This document shows, piece after piece, positions 17,503 to 25,906 of a DNA stretch of 64,000 nt; positions within the stretch are counted from its first letter, which is position 1; the number at the start of each line of letters is the position of its first letter. The position numbers and the translations under genes were made by a program. Origin of the DNA: Colwellia sp. TT2012 (GTDB lineage Bacteria; Pseudomonadota; Gammaproteobacteria; Enterobacterales; Alteromonadaceae); contig NZ_LJYX01000025.1 of assembly GCF_001440345.1 (NCBI RefSeq), positions 39,240-103,239 on the forward strand. Direction: 5' to 3'. The notes beneath the pieces were generated by a model. It was not told where the DNA came from. It made no database searches and saw nothing but the letters and a program-made list of their open reading frames with translations.

Positions 17503-18573
17503 TTAGCCTTTATGAGCTGCATCTAACGGCGGCTCTTTAGCCAAAACGAGCTGCTGCCAGCCTAGCGTGACTATGGTTAAGGGTAGGGCGCTTTGTTTAG
17601 CTGATAAATAGATATATGTATTTGAGAGCTGCTTAATCACAAACGCCTGTTGCTGGTAATGTTCAGTTTCAGTCGAATGGCTGACGAGCACCATAATTAA
17701 GGCTCGACCTTGGCTATCAACACTATTAAGCGCCTCAATAGGCAAGCGATAAGCCAAGCTATCAGTAGTAATGTCTGTTGTTATCCGGGCCAACTGGCCA
17801 ACAACCACTTGATTAGAACTTATATTTTCTAAAAATATCTCAATGGTAAATAAATGACTTTGTTGATCGGCAATCGCTGGGATTTTACTGACAGTGCCAG
17901 ATATAGCAGAAAATTCAGTTAAATTTACCGAAATTTTTTGCCGCAATTTAACTAATTTCACTTCTGCTGCCGTTAACGCGACACGCACCACTAAGTTATT
18001 TTCGGTGGCTGCTAATTGCAATGCACTTTGATTAGGGCTCTGCAACTCACCCAATTCGGTAAAGCGCTTTACTAGTACACCATCAAAAGGCGCGCGTAAT
18101 TGCGCTTTACTAAGATTATATGAAGCCACTTTATAACTGGCACGCGTCGTTAACAACAAGGTTTTAGCATCATCAAGAGCTTGTTGTGAGCTTAATTTTT
18201 TACTGAGCAGGGTTTTAATACGCTTAACAGCTCGCTTTGCTTGTAATAAACGCGCATAACTGGCATTTTTTTCCGCTATTAGCTCAGTTGAGTCAAGTTG
18301 GGCAAGCAATTGCCCTTTAGTAAACTTTTCGCCTTCATCAATGTTAAGCTGGCTCAGGTAGCCACTGCTTTTAAATGACAACGTTAAAGTACGCTTAAAA
18401 GCTAACTTACCGGTACGGTTAATCTGTTTAACAATCAGCTCAGCCTTAAGGGTTTTCGTTGCAAGCGTTTGTCCATAAACGGGTGTAATTAACAACGTAG
18501 CGACGACAAAAAAACTGAATAGTAAAATGGCGGCTATTTGTGCTGAAAGTAACCGGTAAAGACGTGGTTTCAT
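17503..18573 (-). CDS. RND efflux periplasmic adaptor (membrane fusion protein)
   Basis: 356-aa periplasmic adaptor that bridges the RND permease and an outer-membrane channel. An N-terminal signal/anchor (LLSAQIAAILLFSFFVVATLLITPVYG) is followed by a beta-barrel segment and a split lipoyl domain. FKSSGYLSQLNIDEGEKFTKGQLLAQLD (about 67-94) is the first half and LRAPFDGVLVKRFTELGE (about 158-175) the second, with a short alpha-hairpin between (about 95-155). The hairpin is brief, as in two-component RND pumps. It is the first gene of a two-gene operon. No dedicated regulator is adjacent; the next feature upstream is tRNA-Arg. Confidence 0.9.
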   Translation of the reverse strand: MKPRLYRLLSAQIAAILLFSFFVVATLLITPVYGQTLATKTLKAELIVKQINRTGKLAFKRTLTLSFKSSGYLSQLNIDEGEKFTKGQLLAQLDSTELIAEKNASYARLLQAKRAVKRIKTLLSKKLSSQQALDDAKTLLLTTRASYKVASYNLSKAQLRAPFDGVLVKRFTELGELQSPNQSALQLAATENNLVVRVALTAAEVKLVKLRQKISVNLTEFSAISGTVSKIPAIADQQSHLFTIEIFLENISSNQVVVGQLARITTDITTDSLAYRLPIEALNSVDSQGRALIMVLVSHSTETEHYQQQAFVIKQLSNTYIYLSAKQSALPLTIVTLGWQQLVLAKEPPLDAAHKG

Positions 18574-18749
18574 TTTGAGAATACAACCGAAAATTTAATA
18601 GGGTATTCATAACATTAGGCAGTTTTTTCACGAAAGTACATAAATTTGATAAATATGCTAAAGATAAGAGCTCAACACAAATATAGCTAGTAAATAATGT
18701 GATATTTTCGACAACTTAACTAGACAAGTATATTGATAAATTATAGTAT

Positions 18750-18778
18750 TTGCCGCGCATTCCTTAAGGTAATATTAA
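18750..18778 (+). promoter_or_regulatory. Candidate promoter of tRNA-Arg
   Basis: TTGCCG (18750-18755) and TATTAA (18773-18778) are spaced by 17 bp and lie 22 bp before the mature tRNA. Weak but well placed. The rest of the 227 bp between the adaptor gene and the tRNA shows nothing I can name. Confidence 0.35.
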
Positions 18779-18800
18779 TATTAAGACTTTGCCTAAAAAA

Positions 18801-18877
18801 CCACCCGTAGCTCAGCTGGATAGAGCGATGCCCTCCGGAGGCATAGGTCACAGGTTCGAATCCTGTCGGGTGGACCA
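18801..18877 (+). tRNA. tRNA-Arg (anticodon CCG), CCA encoded
   Basis: 77-nt cloverleaf: acceptor CCACCCG/CGGGTGG with perfect 7 pairs, D arm GCTC/GAGC, anticodon stem ATGCC/GGCAT with loop CTCCGGA giving anticodon CCG (Arg), five-nucleotide variable loop AGGTC, T arm ACAGG/CCTGT with TTCGAAT loop, discriminator A and encoded CCA. It stands alone. Its 3' end faces the integrase remnant about 170 bp away, which fits use as an integration site by a former mobile element. Confidence 0.97.
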
Positions 18878-18990
18878 TTTACACAATTTTCCCCATCAAT
18901 AACACGCTACAAACCACGAAAACCCTAATAAAACACCCTACATAGTTATCAGTAGCTATTTATTAAAACCAATCTATATAGTAACATTCA

Positions 18991-19050
18991 TAGTAACACT
19001 GGCGAGTCCAGCTCCTAATTCACCCTATATTTTAAATACTGGTGTTACTA
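18991..19050 (+). repeat. Inverted repeat in front of the integrase remnant
   Basis: TAGTAACAC (18991-18999) is repeated in inverse as GTGTTACTA (19042-19050), the right arm running into the integrase start codon. Such a layout suits an operator or an integrase arm-type site; inference only. The remaining DNA between the tRNA and 18990 is AT-rich and unassigned. Confidence 0.4.
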
Positions 19051-19336
19051 TGGCCAAGATAATATCCCCTCTAACAACCACAGAAGTTAAGCACGCTAAG
19101 CCAAAATAAAAAGAGTACAAACTAATGGTTTGATGCTTAGAATTAAGCCCAGTGGCTCTAAAATATGGCTATTCAATTACTATCGACCGTTCACCAAAAA
19201 ACGATCTAATTTAGGTTTTGACCAATATCCAGATGTTACTTTAGCTAAAGCCAGAGAAAAACGAGCCGAAGCAAGAGGCAAAGGCTATAAACCTGACCAA
19301 ACAAAGAACTATGGTACAAGTCGAGTAAAGGAATAA
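19050..19336 (+). pseudogene. Broken N-terminus of a tRNA-targeting tyrosine-recombinase integrase
   Basis: The first 19 codons (MAKIISPLTTTEVKHAKPK) end in TAA, a short segment KEYKLMV then meets TGA, and the reading continues in another frame as MLRIKPSGSKIWLFNYYRP...RSNLGFDQYPDVTLAKAREKRAEARG to a stop at 19336. Together these match the N-terminal arm-binding domain (DUF4102) of P4/CP4-57-type integrases, which normally run to about 400 aa and insert in tRNA genes. Here at least one nonsense change and one frameshift are seen and the core and catalytic domains (R..H-x-x-R..Y) are gone. It is the scar of an element once inserted at the adjacent tRNA-Arg. Confidence 0.8.
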
Positions 19337-19415
19337 AACATATTTCCAAATCGTGGGATGACTTGCTGGTTTGAGTTATCTCTAAGGTAATTTAACTAAA
19401 CTACAGGCAATAAAA

Positions 19416-19436
19416 AAGCACCAATCAATGGTGCTT
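19416..19436 (-). terminator. Terminator of the PEP-CTERM gene
   Basis: Perfect 8-bp stem AAGCACCA/TGGTGCTT with a 5-nt loop; read on the minus strand it is followed by a T-run (complement of the A-run at 19412-19417). It lies 47 bp past the PEP-CTERM gene stop. The other bases between 19337 and 19482 hold no gene. Confidence 0.85.
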
Positions 19437-19482
19437 AATGTTTTACTCATTACTTGAATGTAGGAGTATTAAACAGATTAGC

Positions 19483-20199
19483 TTACTGTTTTTTGAATCT
19501 ACGTGCTGCTAAACCCATAAGACCTAATGCGAAGATGGCAAGGGTAGTAGGTTCTGGGACAGAGGTAGGATCAAAGCCATTAGGATCACCCGCTTCATCA
19601 AGAAAGAAATTATCTAATCCCATTCCAACAGCGGTACTATTATTACCGTTAGTAAATGAAAACCAACTGATATCGTCAAATAACATGTTTGATGCTGCAA
19701 TGGTAATTAAAGGGTCTGGACCATTACCTAACCCCCAGTCATCTGAGGCGACATTAAATATACCAAGTGCTTTAGAAGTGTTTATATAAACTTGTTCAGT
19801 GCCTATTGAACCTCCACCACCATTTGATGTATTAGTACTCACACTAAAGCCGCCAAGATCAAATGTTGTACCATCTACTTTAGATACTTTTACTTCAGTA
19901 ACATTACCGCAACAACCATCAAGCCAATGCCAGTGAACAACATCATTACCAGTATTGTAGTAATCTCCAATTGATGACGCGAATGCAGTAGGTAATCCCG
20001 TAAAGAAAAACTCGAATTTAAATCCATCTTCTACATAGAAAGCGGCATTATCAAAAAGAATAAAATTATTCGTTGTCCCAACCCCTCCTCCGTTTTTAGT
20101 AACATCTCCTCCCGTAAAATCTATAAATGTAGCATTAGCAAAACCACTAACAGATAAAACTAATCCAGCAACAGCCGCTTTTAACATTTTTATATTCAT
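19483..20199 (-). CDS. PEP-CTERM domain protein, predicted exosortase A substrate
   Basis: 238-aa exported protein. A Sec signal peptide (KMLKAAVAGLVLSVSGFANA) precedes a Gly/Asn/Thr-rich secreted body with a CC pair (DGCCGNV), and the chain ends in the PEP-CTERM tripartite signal: VPEPTT (about 214-219), hydrophobic helix LAIFALGLMGLA and basic tail ARRFKKQ. Exosortase A should cleave or transfer it at the PEP motif and send it to the surface or matrix; the body has no known enzymatic domain. I use the ATG at 20199 rather than the upstream in-frame ATG at 20241, because AGGAAA sits 7 nt before it and the signal peptide starts there. A sigma-54 promoter lies 66 bp upstream. Confidence 0.93.
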   Translation of the reverse strand: MNIKMLKAAVAGLVLSVSGFANATFIDFTGGDVTKNGGGVGTTNNFILFDNAAFYVEDGFKFEFFFTGLPTAFASSIGDYYNTGNDVVHWHWLDGCCGNVTEVKVSKVDGTTFDLGGFSVSTNTSNGGGGSIGTEQVYINTSKALGIFNVASDDWGLGNGPDPLITIAASNMLFDDISWFSFTNGNNSTAVGMGLDNFFLDEAGDPNGFDPTSVPEPTTLAIFALGLMGLAARRFKKQ

Positions 20200-20264
20200 C
20201 GTATTTTCCTTTGTAATACATTCCTTGAAATAGAAAGGCATTATTTTTGTAGTTGCTGTACAAA

Positions 20265-20280
20265 GGCAATAAGTATACCA
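20265..20280 (-). promoter_or_regulatory. Sigma-54 (-24/-12) promoter of the PEP-CTERM gene
   Basis: Read on the minus strand, TGGTATACTTATTGCC fits the RpoN consensus TGGYAYR-N4-TTGCW at every position but the last, with the required GG-N10-GC spacing. The expected transcription start (about 20255) leaves a leader of about 56 nt before the ATG at 20199. PrsR, encoded 8 kb away, is a GAFTGA-type activator that would serve such a promoter. Confidence 0.72.
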
Positions 20281-20303
20281 CTCTTAATAAAACCCTTTAT
20301 TTC

Positions 20304-20361
20304 AGTGTCATAGTAAAAATAAATAATACTTAAATTAATAAATGTAAAATAACCTGACACT
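20304..20361. promoter_or_regulatory. Inverted half-sites upstream of the sigma-54 promoter, candidate PrsR site
   Basis: AGTGTCA (20304-20310) and its exact inverse TGACACT (20355-20361) lie roughly 50 and 100 bp upstream of the predicted start of the PEP-CTERM transcript. This is the region where NtrC-type activators bind. Assignment to PrsR is inference. Beyond them, to about 20480, no gene is seen. Confidence 0.35.
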
Positions 20362-20485
20362 ATTCCCTCCGTAAACTACTGTATTATTTACATTTGTTTA
20401 ATAAGTATATTCATGTCTAAGCCTACAGCAAAACGTCAATAATTATCCGTATAGGCAGTAACCGCGACGAGGGCATAATATCAGT

Positions 20486-20509
20486 AAAAAACCAGCACTA
20501 AGCTGGTTT
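20486..20509 (-). terminator. Terminator of the parAB/rsmG/mnmG unit
   Basis: Stem AAACCAGC/GCTGGTTT with a 5-nt loop; on the minus strand a T-run follows (complement of the A-run at 20486-20490). It is 30 bp past the parB stop. Confidence 0.8.
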
Positions 20510-20538
20510 CTAATTTTGGTAAGTTTATCGATAAAATA

Positions 20539-21432
20539 TTAGTTAATTTTAGCTAATATTTCGGTAAGTTTGTCTAAATTAGCATAAGAAATGACCAGCT
20601 TACCTTTACCTTTTGTATTGTGGCTAATCGCAACTTTAGCGCCAAGCTTGTCAGCTAAGCCTTGTTCCATTGCAACGGTTTCACTGGCTTTTTCAACTTT
20701 TTCTTTTGCCACAACCGGATTTTGAATTTTCTTAATTAAGCTCTCAGTTTCTCTTACCGTTAACTCTTTAGTTGCCACAGTTTGTGCTGCTGACGTTTGT
20801 GCCTCACCATCCAGTGCTAATAAAGCACGGGCGTGGCCCATTTCAATATCACCATTTTCTAAAAAGGTTTTTACTTCTTGATTTAAGTTATTTAAACGTA
20901 ATAAATTACTAACCGTAGTACGTGATTTACCAATGGCAATCGCAACTTCTTGATGCGTTAAATCGAATTCAGTTAATAAGCGCTCTAACGCGATTGCTTC
21001 TTCCATGGCATTAAGATCTTCACGCTGAATATTCTCAATTAAGGCAATAGCGACAGCTGATTCATCAGGTACATTTTTAATAAGACAAGGAATAACATCA
21101 AGTTTTGCTAATTTTGCCGCACGCCAGCGACGTTCTCCAGCAATAATTTCATACTGTTCACCCGCCACTAAACGCACCACAATGGGCTGAATAATACCTT
21201 GCGCTTGAATGGATAATGATAATTCTTCTAGGCCAGTATCCGACATATCACGACGGGGTTGATATTTACCAGGAACAATCGAAGTGATGGCAATTTTTTG
21301 AAACTCGTTATCGCTAGTTATTACTGTGTGACTTTCTTTCGCGCTATCTATTGCTGCGGGAATCGCTGGTGATAATAAAGCATCAAGTCCGCGACCTAAG
21401 CGACTAACGCCTTTACGTTTTGCTGTACTCAT
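20539..21432 (-). CDS. parB: Chromosome-partitioning protein ParB
   Basis: 297-aa CTP-dependent DNA clamp that loads at parS and organises origin segregation with ParA. The N-terminal KRKGVSRLGRGLDALL is the ParA-interacting leader; the CTPase core has YQPRRDMSDTGLEELS (about 57-72) and GERRWRAAKLA (about 98-108); the HTH region runs through QREDLNAMEEAIALERLL and the GKSRTTVSNLLRLNNL helix pair (about 168-183); the C-terminal dimer domain is Lys-rich. Two perfect parS palindromes occur in recF, 13 kb away on the other side of oriC. It is 14 bp after parA in the leftward mnmG-rsmG-parA-parB order typical of gammaproteobacteria. Confidence 0.97.
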   Translation of the reverse strand: MSTAKRKGVSRLGRGLDALLSPAIPAAIDSAKESHTVITSDNEFQKIAITSIVPGKYQPRRDMSDTGLEELSLSIQAQGIIQPIVVRLVAGEQYEIIAGERRWRAAKLAKLDVIPCLIKNVPDESAVAIALIENIQREDLNAMEEAIALERLLTEFDLTHQEVAIAIGKSRTTVSNLLRLNNLNQEVKTFLENGDIEMGHARALLALDGEAQTSAAQTVATKELTVRETESLIKKIQNPVVAKEKVEKASETVAMEQGLADKLGAKVAISHNTKGKGKLVISYANLDKLTEILAKIN

Positions 21433-21446
21433 AATTTTCCTTTGCG

Positions 21447-22253
21447 CTAATTGGCGACACTGGCGGCAGCTTTTTGGGCTTTTTTCGCGGCATCATTTTT
21501 ACGTAACACTTCACCAGCAAGAGCTAAATAGGCTTTAGCGCCGGTTGAAGATTTATCATAATACATAACTGGCGTACCAAAACTCGGAGCTTCAGCTAAA
21601 CGAACATTTCGAGGGATTACACTACGATAAACTTTATCACCAAAATGGCGTTTTAATTGCTCAGATACATCATTTGCTAAGCGGTTGCGAGGATCATACA
21701 TAGTACGAAGTATGCCTTCAATATGTAATTTATCATTCACTACTGACGTTAACTTAGTGATGGTATCCATAAGTGCTGTTAAGCCTTCTAACGCATAGTA
21801 TTCACATTGCATTGGCACTAAAACAGAATCAGCTGCCGTCATAGCGTTAACGGTCAGCATATTGAGTGATGGTGGGCAGTCGATGATAATAAAATCATAG
21901 TAGTCTTTTACGGGCGCTAGGGCGCTTTTTAAACGCTGTTCTCGAGCAAAAACGCCCATCAATTTAATTTCTGCTGCGGTAACATCGGCATTGGCTGAAA
22001 TTAAATGATAAAGACCTGAGGTTTCTTTAATGACAACCTGTTCAACACTCTGCTCTTCAACCAGTAATTCATAACAGGTGGCATGAACATTGTATTTATC
22101 AACACCACTAGCCATGGTGGCATTGCCTTGCGGATCTAAATCAATTAATAAAATTTTGCGTTTTGTTGCCGCCAACGAGGCAGCCAAATTAACTGCGGTT
22201 GTAGTTTTACCCACACCACCTTTTTGGTTTGCAATTGCTATTATTTTTCCCAC
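21447..22253 (-). CDS. parA: Chromosome-partitioning ATPase ParA (Soj)
   Basis: 268-aa Walker-type ATPase that forms nucleoid-bound gradients moving ParB-parS complexes. The deviant Walker A KGGVGKTTTAVN stands at residues 10-21, Walker A' KRKILLIDLDPQGNATMASG at about 32-51 and Walker B YDFIIIDCPPSLNML at about 119-133. The C-terminus is an Ala/Lys-rich helix. It starts 14 bp after rsmG and runs into parB, so both are translated from one message. Confidence 0.97.
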   Translation of the reverse strand: MGKIIAIANQKGGVGKTTTAVNLAASLAATKRKILLIDLDPQGNATMASGVDKYNVHATCYELLVEEQSVEQVVIKETSGLYHLISANADVTAAEIKLMGVFAREQRLKSALAPVKDYYDFIIIDCPPSLNMLTVNAMTAADSVLVPMQCEYYALEGLTALMDTITKLTSVVNDKLHIEGILRTMYDPRNRLANDVSEQLKRHFGDKVYRSVIPRNVRLAEAPSFGTPVMYYDKSSTGAKAYLALAGEVLRKNDAAKKAQKAAASVAN

Positions 22254-22267
22254 AAGCGCCTCTATTG

Positions 22268-22909
22268 TTATTTTTGTTGCTCGTGCAACTTCTTCAAGAC
22301 CAGAACGTGACGTTCACCAACCAAGCCAGGTACGGTGATCTTATGACTGTCTACTAAAGTAATATTTTCAGGTAATTGCGAGATTTCATCCTGAGGATAT
22401 TGCCCTTTAAGTGCAAAAAACAGTCCTTGTTCTGTGGTTATCAAATGCTGACACCAGCTTACCATATCATTAAGGGAAGAAAATGCGCGACTTAAGACAC
22501 CATCAAAAGGTTGCTCGCCTTGATAGTCTTCAACTCTTGCCTTCACTGGCGTAACATTAGTGAGTTTTAATTGAAAAATAGCTTGTCTAAGGAAGGTAAT
22601 ACGTTTACCTAAACTGTCTAATAAGACAAAACTTCTTTCTGGGTATAAAATAGCCAATGGTATACCGGGTAAACCCGCACCCGTACCGACATCGATAAAA
22701 TTCTTACCAATAAGTACTTCGCCGACCATTAAACTATCCATAATATGTTTAATTAACATATCACTAGGATCACGAACTGAAGTAAGGTTATAAGTTTTAT
22801 TCCATTTGTTGAGTAGCTCAACGTATTGAATAAGTAAATCTATTTGCTGATGAGATACGACGAGCTGCGTTTTACTGATCAGTGTCGTTAATTCTTGTGT
22901 TAAAGTCAT
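22268..22909 (-). CDS. rsmG: 16S rRNA (guanine527-N7)-methyltransferase RsmG
   Basis: 213-aa SAM-dependent methyltransferase that makes m7G527 in 16S rRNA (formerly GidB). The SAM site is FIDVGTGAGLPGIPLAIL (about 66-83), followed by FVLLDSLGKRITFLRQ and the basic GVLSRAFSSLNDMVSW region. The N-terminal helical segment includes the conserved NKWNKTYNLTSVRDPSDMLIKHIMDSL stretch, quoted here only in outline. It sits between mnmG (60-bp gap with a hairpin) and parA. Confidence 0.96.
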   Translation of the reverse strand: MTLTQELTTLISKTQLVVSHQQIDLLIQYVELLNKWNKTYNLTSVRDPSDMLIKHIMDSLMVGEVLIGKNFIDVGTGAGLPGIPLAILYPERSFVLLDSLGKRITFLRQAIFQLKLTNVTPVKARVEDYQGEQPFDGVLSRAFSSLNDMVSWCQHLITTEQGLFFALKGQYPQDEISQLPENITLVDSHKITVPGLVGERHVLVLKKLHEQQK

Positions 22910-22920
22910 TTTTATTTAGA

Positions 22921-22953
22921 CGAGCTTAACTAACTTGTTAAGTTAGCAGCTCG
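22921..22953 (-). other. Intergenic hairpin between mnmG and rsmG
   Basis: CGAGCT (22921-22926) pairs with AGCTCG (22948-22953) and, inside, CTAACTT (22930-22936) pairs with AAGTTAG (22940-22946) around a 3-nt loop. No U-tract follows in the direction of transcription, so it may be an mRNA processing or attenuation structure rather than a terminator. Role unknown. Confidence 0.5.
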
Positions 22954-22969
22954 CCCCTAGCTATTGCTT

Positions 22970-24859
22970 TTAGCCTAATTTGCGTAAAAGACCGTGTTTT
23001 TTTAAGTAGACTAATAATAACGAAATTGCCGCCGGAGTAATACCAGAAATTCGTGAAGCTTTACCAATAGTTTCTGGACGAGCATCTTTTAGCTTAGCGA
23101 CAACTTCATTAGAGAGCCCTGAAATTTGTTGATAATTAAGATCCATTGGGATCAAAGTATTTTCATTACGCTTTTTCTTAGCTATTTCATCTAACTGTCT
23201 ATCAATATAGCCCGCGTATTTGGTTTGAATTTCAATCTGTTGAGAAGCTTCTTTATCAGCCGCTGCTGGCCCTAAACCTTCAATTTTCATCAGATCATCA
23301 TATTTTACTTCTGGACGACGGATCAAATCTTCTAAACTGGCTTCTTTACTCAAAGGCGATTTTAGTAAGGCATTAATCTGATCAATATTGTGATGATCCT
23401 TTTGAATCCACGTTGAGCGTAACCGTTGACGCTCGAGTTCAATATTTTCCATTTTTTCATTAAATCGTTGCCAGCGAGCATCATCAACTAAGCCAACTTT
23501 ACGACCTAGTTCGGTTAAACGAATATCGGCGTTATCTTCCCGCAATAACAAACGGTATTCAGCACGCGAAGTAAACATGCGATACGGTTCTTTAGTTCCT
23601 AATGTTGCTAAATCATCAATTAGCACACCGACATAAGCTTGGTCACGACCGAGAATAAACTCATCGCGCTCTTTTACTCTGTTGGCAGCATTAGTTGCGG
23701 CAATGAGGCCTTGCGCGGCAGCTTCTTCATAGCCGGTAGTACCATTAATTTGACCGGCAAAATATAAGTTTTGCACAAATTTACTTTCTAAACTTTGCTT
23801 TAAATCACGAGGATCGAAGTAGTCATACTCAATGGCATAGCCTGGACGAGTAATAAAAGCATTTTCAAAACCTTTAATTGAGCGTACTAAATCAATTTGT
23901 ACATCAAAAGGTAAACTGGTTGAAATGCCATTAGGGTACACTTCATTGGTAGTTAAGCCTTCAGGCTCAACGAATATTTGATGTGAATTTTTATCGGCAA
24001 AACGAGTGATCTTGTCTTCAATAGATGGACAGTATCTTGGGCCTACGCCTTCAATGACACCCGTATACATGGGAGATCTATCTAAACCATCTCGAATAAT
24101 CTGATGGGTTTTCTCATTGGTGTGAGTGATATAACAAGATATTTGTTTTGGATGATCAGCGCGAGAGCCCATAAAAGAAAATACCGGACGCGGTGTATCA
24201 CCTGGTTGCTCTTCCATTACCGAAAAATCTATTGATCTTCCATCAAGCCTTGGTGGTGTTCCTGTTTTTAAACGACCCATTCTAAAAGGCATATCACGCA
24301 TTTTTTCGGCTAGAGTGATACTGGCAGGATCACCTGCACGGCCGCCTTGATAATTATTTAGACCAATGTGAATTTGTCCTGCAAGGAAAGTTCCAACGGT
24401 AAGTACCACTGTTTTTCCTTTAAATTTAAGACCCATTTGTGTTGATATGCCAACTACGCGATCGTTTTCAAGGATCAAGTCATCACAGGGCTGTTGGAAA
24501 ATAGTTAAATTTTCTTGGTTTTCCAATACGTTACGAACATAAGATCGATATAATACGCGATCCGCTTGTGCTCGAGTCGCTCTTACGGCTGGACCCTTGC
24601 TTGAATTTAAGGTTCTAAATTGAATGGCACTATGATCAATGGCCGTTGCCATTAAACCACCGAGTGCATCAATTTCTTTAACCAGATGGCCCTTGCCAAT
24701 GCCACCAATGGCAGGATTACAAGACATTTGGCCCAGAGTGTCAATGTTATGAGTTAACAACAACGTTTTGCAGCCCATACGTGCTGCTGCAAGTGAGGCC
24801 TCGGTTCCCGCATGACCACCACCAACAACAATTACGTCATAAGACTCTTGATACCACAT
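22970..24859 (-). CDS. mnmG: tRNA uridine 5-carboxymethylaminomethyl modification protein MnmG
   Basis: 629-aa FAD protein (formerly GidA) that with MnmE makes the cmnm5 modification at the wobble uridine of several tRNAs. The FAD site is [21 protein letters not shown] (about 9-28). Family marks follow: [20 protein letters not shown], the [18 protein letters not shown] region (about 196-213), [11 protein letters not shown] and, in the C-terminal helical domain, [18 protein letters not shown]. The length equals that of E. coli MnmG. The start lies next to oriC and the gene is read away from it, as in E. coli. Its partner mnmE is at 26.5-27.9 kb. Confidence 0.98.
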   Translation of the reverse strand: MWYQESYDVIVVGGGHAGTEASLAAARMGCKTLLLTHNIDTLGQMSCNPAIGGIGKGHLVKEIDALGGLMATAIDHSAIQFRTLNSSKGPAVRATRAQADRVLYRSYVRNVLENQENLTIFQQPCDDLILENDRVVGISTQMGLKFKGKTVVLTVGTFLAGQIHIGLNNYQGGRAGDPASITLAEKMRDMPFRMGRLKTGTPPRLDGRSIDFSVMEEQPGDTPRPVFSFMGSRADHPKQISCYITHTNEKTHQIIRDGLDRSPMYTGVIEGVGPRYCPSIEDKITRFADKNSHQIFVEPEGLTTNEVYPNGISTSLPFDVQIDLVRSIKGFENAFITRPGYAIEYDYFDPRDLKQSLESKFVQNLYFAGQINGTTGYEEAAAQGLIAATNAANRVKERDEFILGRDQAYVGVLIDDLATLGTKEPYRMFTSRAEYRLLLREDNADIRLTELGRKVGLVDDARWQRFNEKMENIELERQRLRSTWIQKDHHNIDQINALLKSPLSKEASLEDLIRRPEVKYDDLMKIEGLGPAAADKEASQQIEIQTKYAGYIDRQLDEIAKKKRNENTLIPMDLNYQQISGLSNEVVAKLKDARPETIGKASRISGITPAAISLLLVYLKKHGLLRKLG

Positions 24860-24959
24860 AAATTTACAATCCTGCTTGGTTAAAGTTTTTATTTAAAAAT
24901 GCACAGCAAAATTTGCAATGCTCAAAATTAGGAAACGTATTTTAGCGCTTTTTTCTCCT

Positions 24960-25341
24960 CATGGATACGATCAAATGCGTAAAAAAGATCTGGGCTGATC
25001 TTTAATATATATTAAGAGATCTTTATAAAGATCTTATTACTATTACTTATTAAGATCCTTATTTTCTGTGGGTAAGTACTTTTTCTTTATAAATATTAGT
25101 GACTAATAGTAATGATAACCTTGTGATCAACCCTTGATCAATCTGCAAATAAGCTTTGATCAAAACAGCGACTTATACACAGGCATGTTAAAATCCAATT
25201 TAATCCACTGAATAATAATAGAAAAATAACCGGTTATTCACTGTTTTATCCACAATGCAAAAAATATAGATCAATAACTGTTAATAACTTATGGATAACT
25301 GATCGTGCTAGATCTAAAGTAGATCTTTATTTAAGCTGATC
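24960..25341. other. oriC: Chromosomal replication origin oriC (Escherichia type)
   Basis: The mnmG-mioC gap has the full plan of an E. coli-like origin. Fourteen GATC sites fall within 24969-25341. Four 13-mer-like repeats start at 24997, 25018, 25030 and 25054 (GATCTTTAATATA, GATCTTTATAAAG, GATCTTATTACTA, GATCCTTATTTTC) and form the AT-rich unwinding element. The DnaA box TGTGGGTAA (25067-25075) abuts the last, like R1. Further boxes are TTATACACA (25173-25181), perfect TTATCCACA (25246-25254), and weaker TTATTCACT (25234-25242) and TATGGATAA (25290-25298). The right edge runs into the mioC 3' end. Confidence 0.93.
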
Positions 25342-25805
25342 CACTGCTGAGCAAGCTCTTCTGGATCAATATCTTCAGACATATCCAAAGATTTTAAGGG
25401 TGCTATTTGATTACAACCTTTTGTAATCATTAGACTTGTAATATCTTTAGCTGCTTTACAGAAAGTATCATAGCTAGAATCTCCGATCCCGATGGTTAAA
25501 AAACTAACCGTGGATAGATCTTGCTCACAATTAGCTAGATCACTGACAAATTGCCTTATGTTGTCTGGGTAGTCTCCAGCACCATGTGTTGAGGTACAAA
25601 TGATCCAAAGAGGGTTTTTAGGGAAATTACTGTGCTTTTTTTGTTCATTATTGATCGGGAAAGTATTACTGAGGATGTTATTAAGATCCGGTTTTAAGTG
25701 AATATCAACCTTAAAATCAAGTTCAGTTAGGGTTTCTTCACAGGCTTCTGCAACATATTCCGTGCCACCAAGCATACTACCAACAATGATTTGAATTGAG
25801 CTCAT
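25314..25805 (-). CDS. mioC: Flavodoxin-like protein MioC
   Basis: 163-aa FMN-binding flavodoxin-fold protein; in E. coli MioC supports biotin synthase electron transfer and its transcription runs toward oriC. FMN-loop marks are IIVGSMLGGTEYVAEACEE (about 6-24), WIICTSTHGAGDYPDN (about 67-82) and FLTIGIGDSSYDTFCKA (about 101-117). Orientation and position next to oriC match E. coli. The coding region continues the high GATC density of oriC (seven further sites from 25364 to 25685), which suggests SeqA/Dam control extends across it. Confidence 0.93.
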   Translation of the reverse strand: MSSIQIIVGSMLGGTEYVAEACEETLTELDFKVDIHLKPDLNNILSNTFPINNEQKKHSNFPKNPLWIICTSTHGAGDYPDNIRQFVSDLANCEQDLSTVSFLTIGIGDSSYDTFCKAAKDITSLMITKGCNQIAPLKSLDMSEDIDPEELAQQWISLNKDLL

Positions 25806-25906
25806 AGAGGGTCTCTTTTTAATAAAATGGAGTGATATAACGATAATAAGCGGGGAGTTATTGTATTACTTAAGCTAAGTTCTGATAACCAATTACTTTG
25901 CATACT

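Noticed and set aside
19454..19789. 111-aa ORF opposite the PEP-CTERM gene
   Set aside because: Antisense to a confident PEP-CTERM gene and spans its terminator side; composition is that of a shadow frame.
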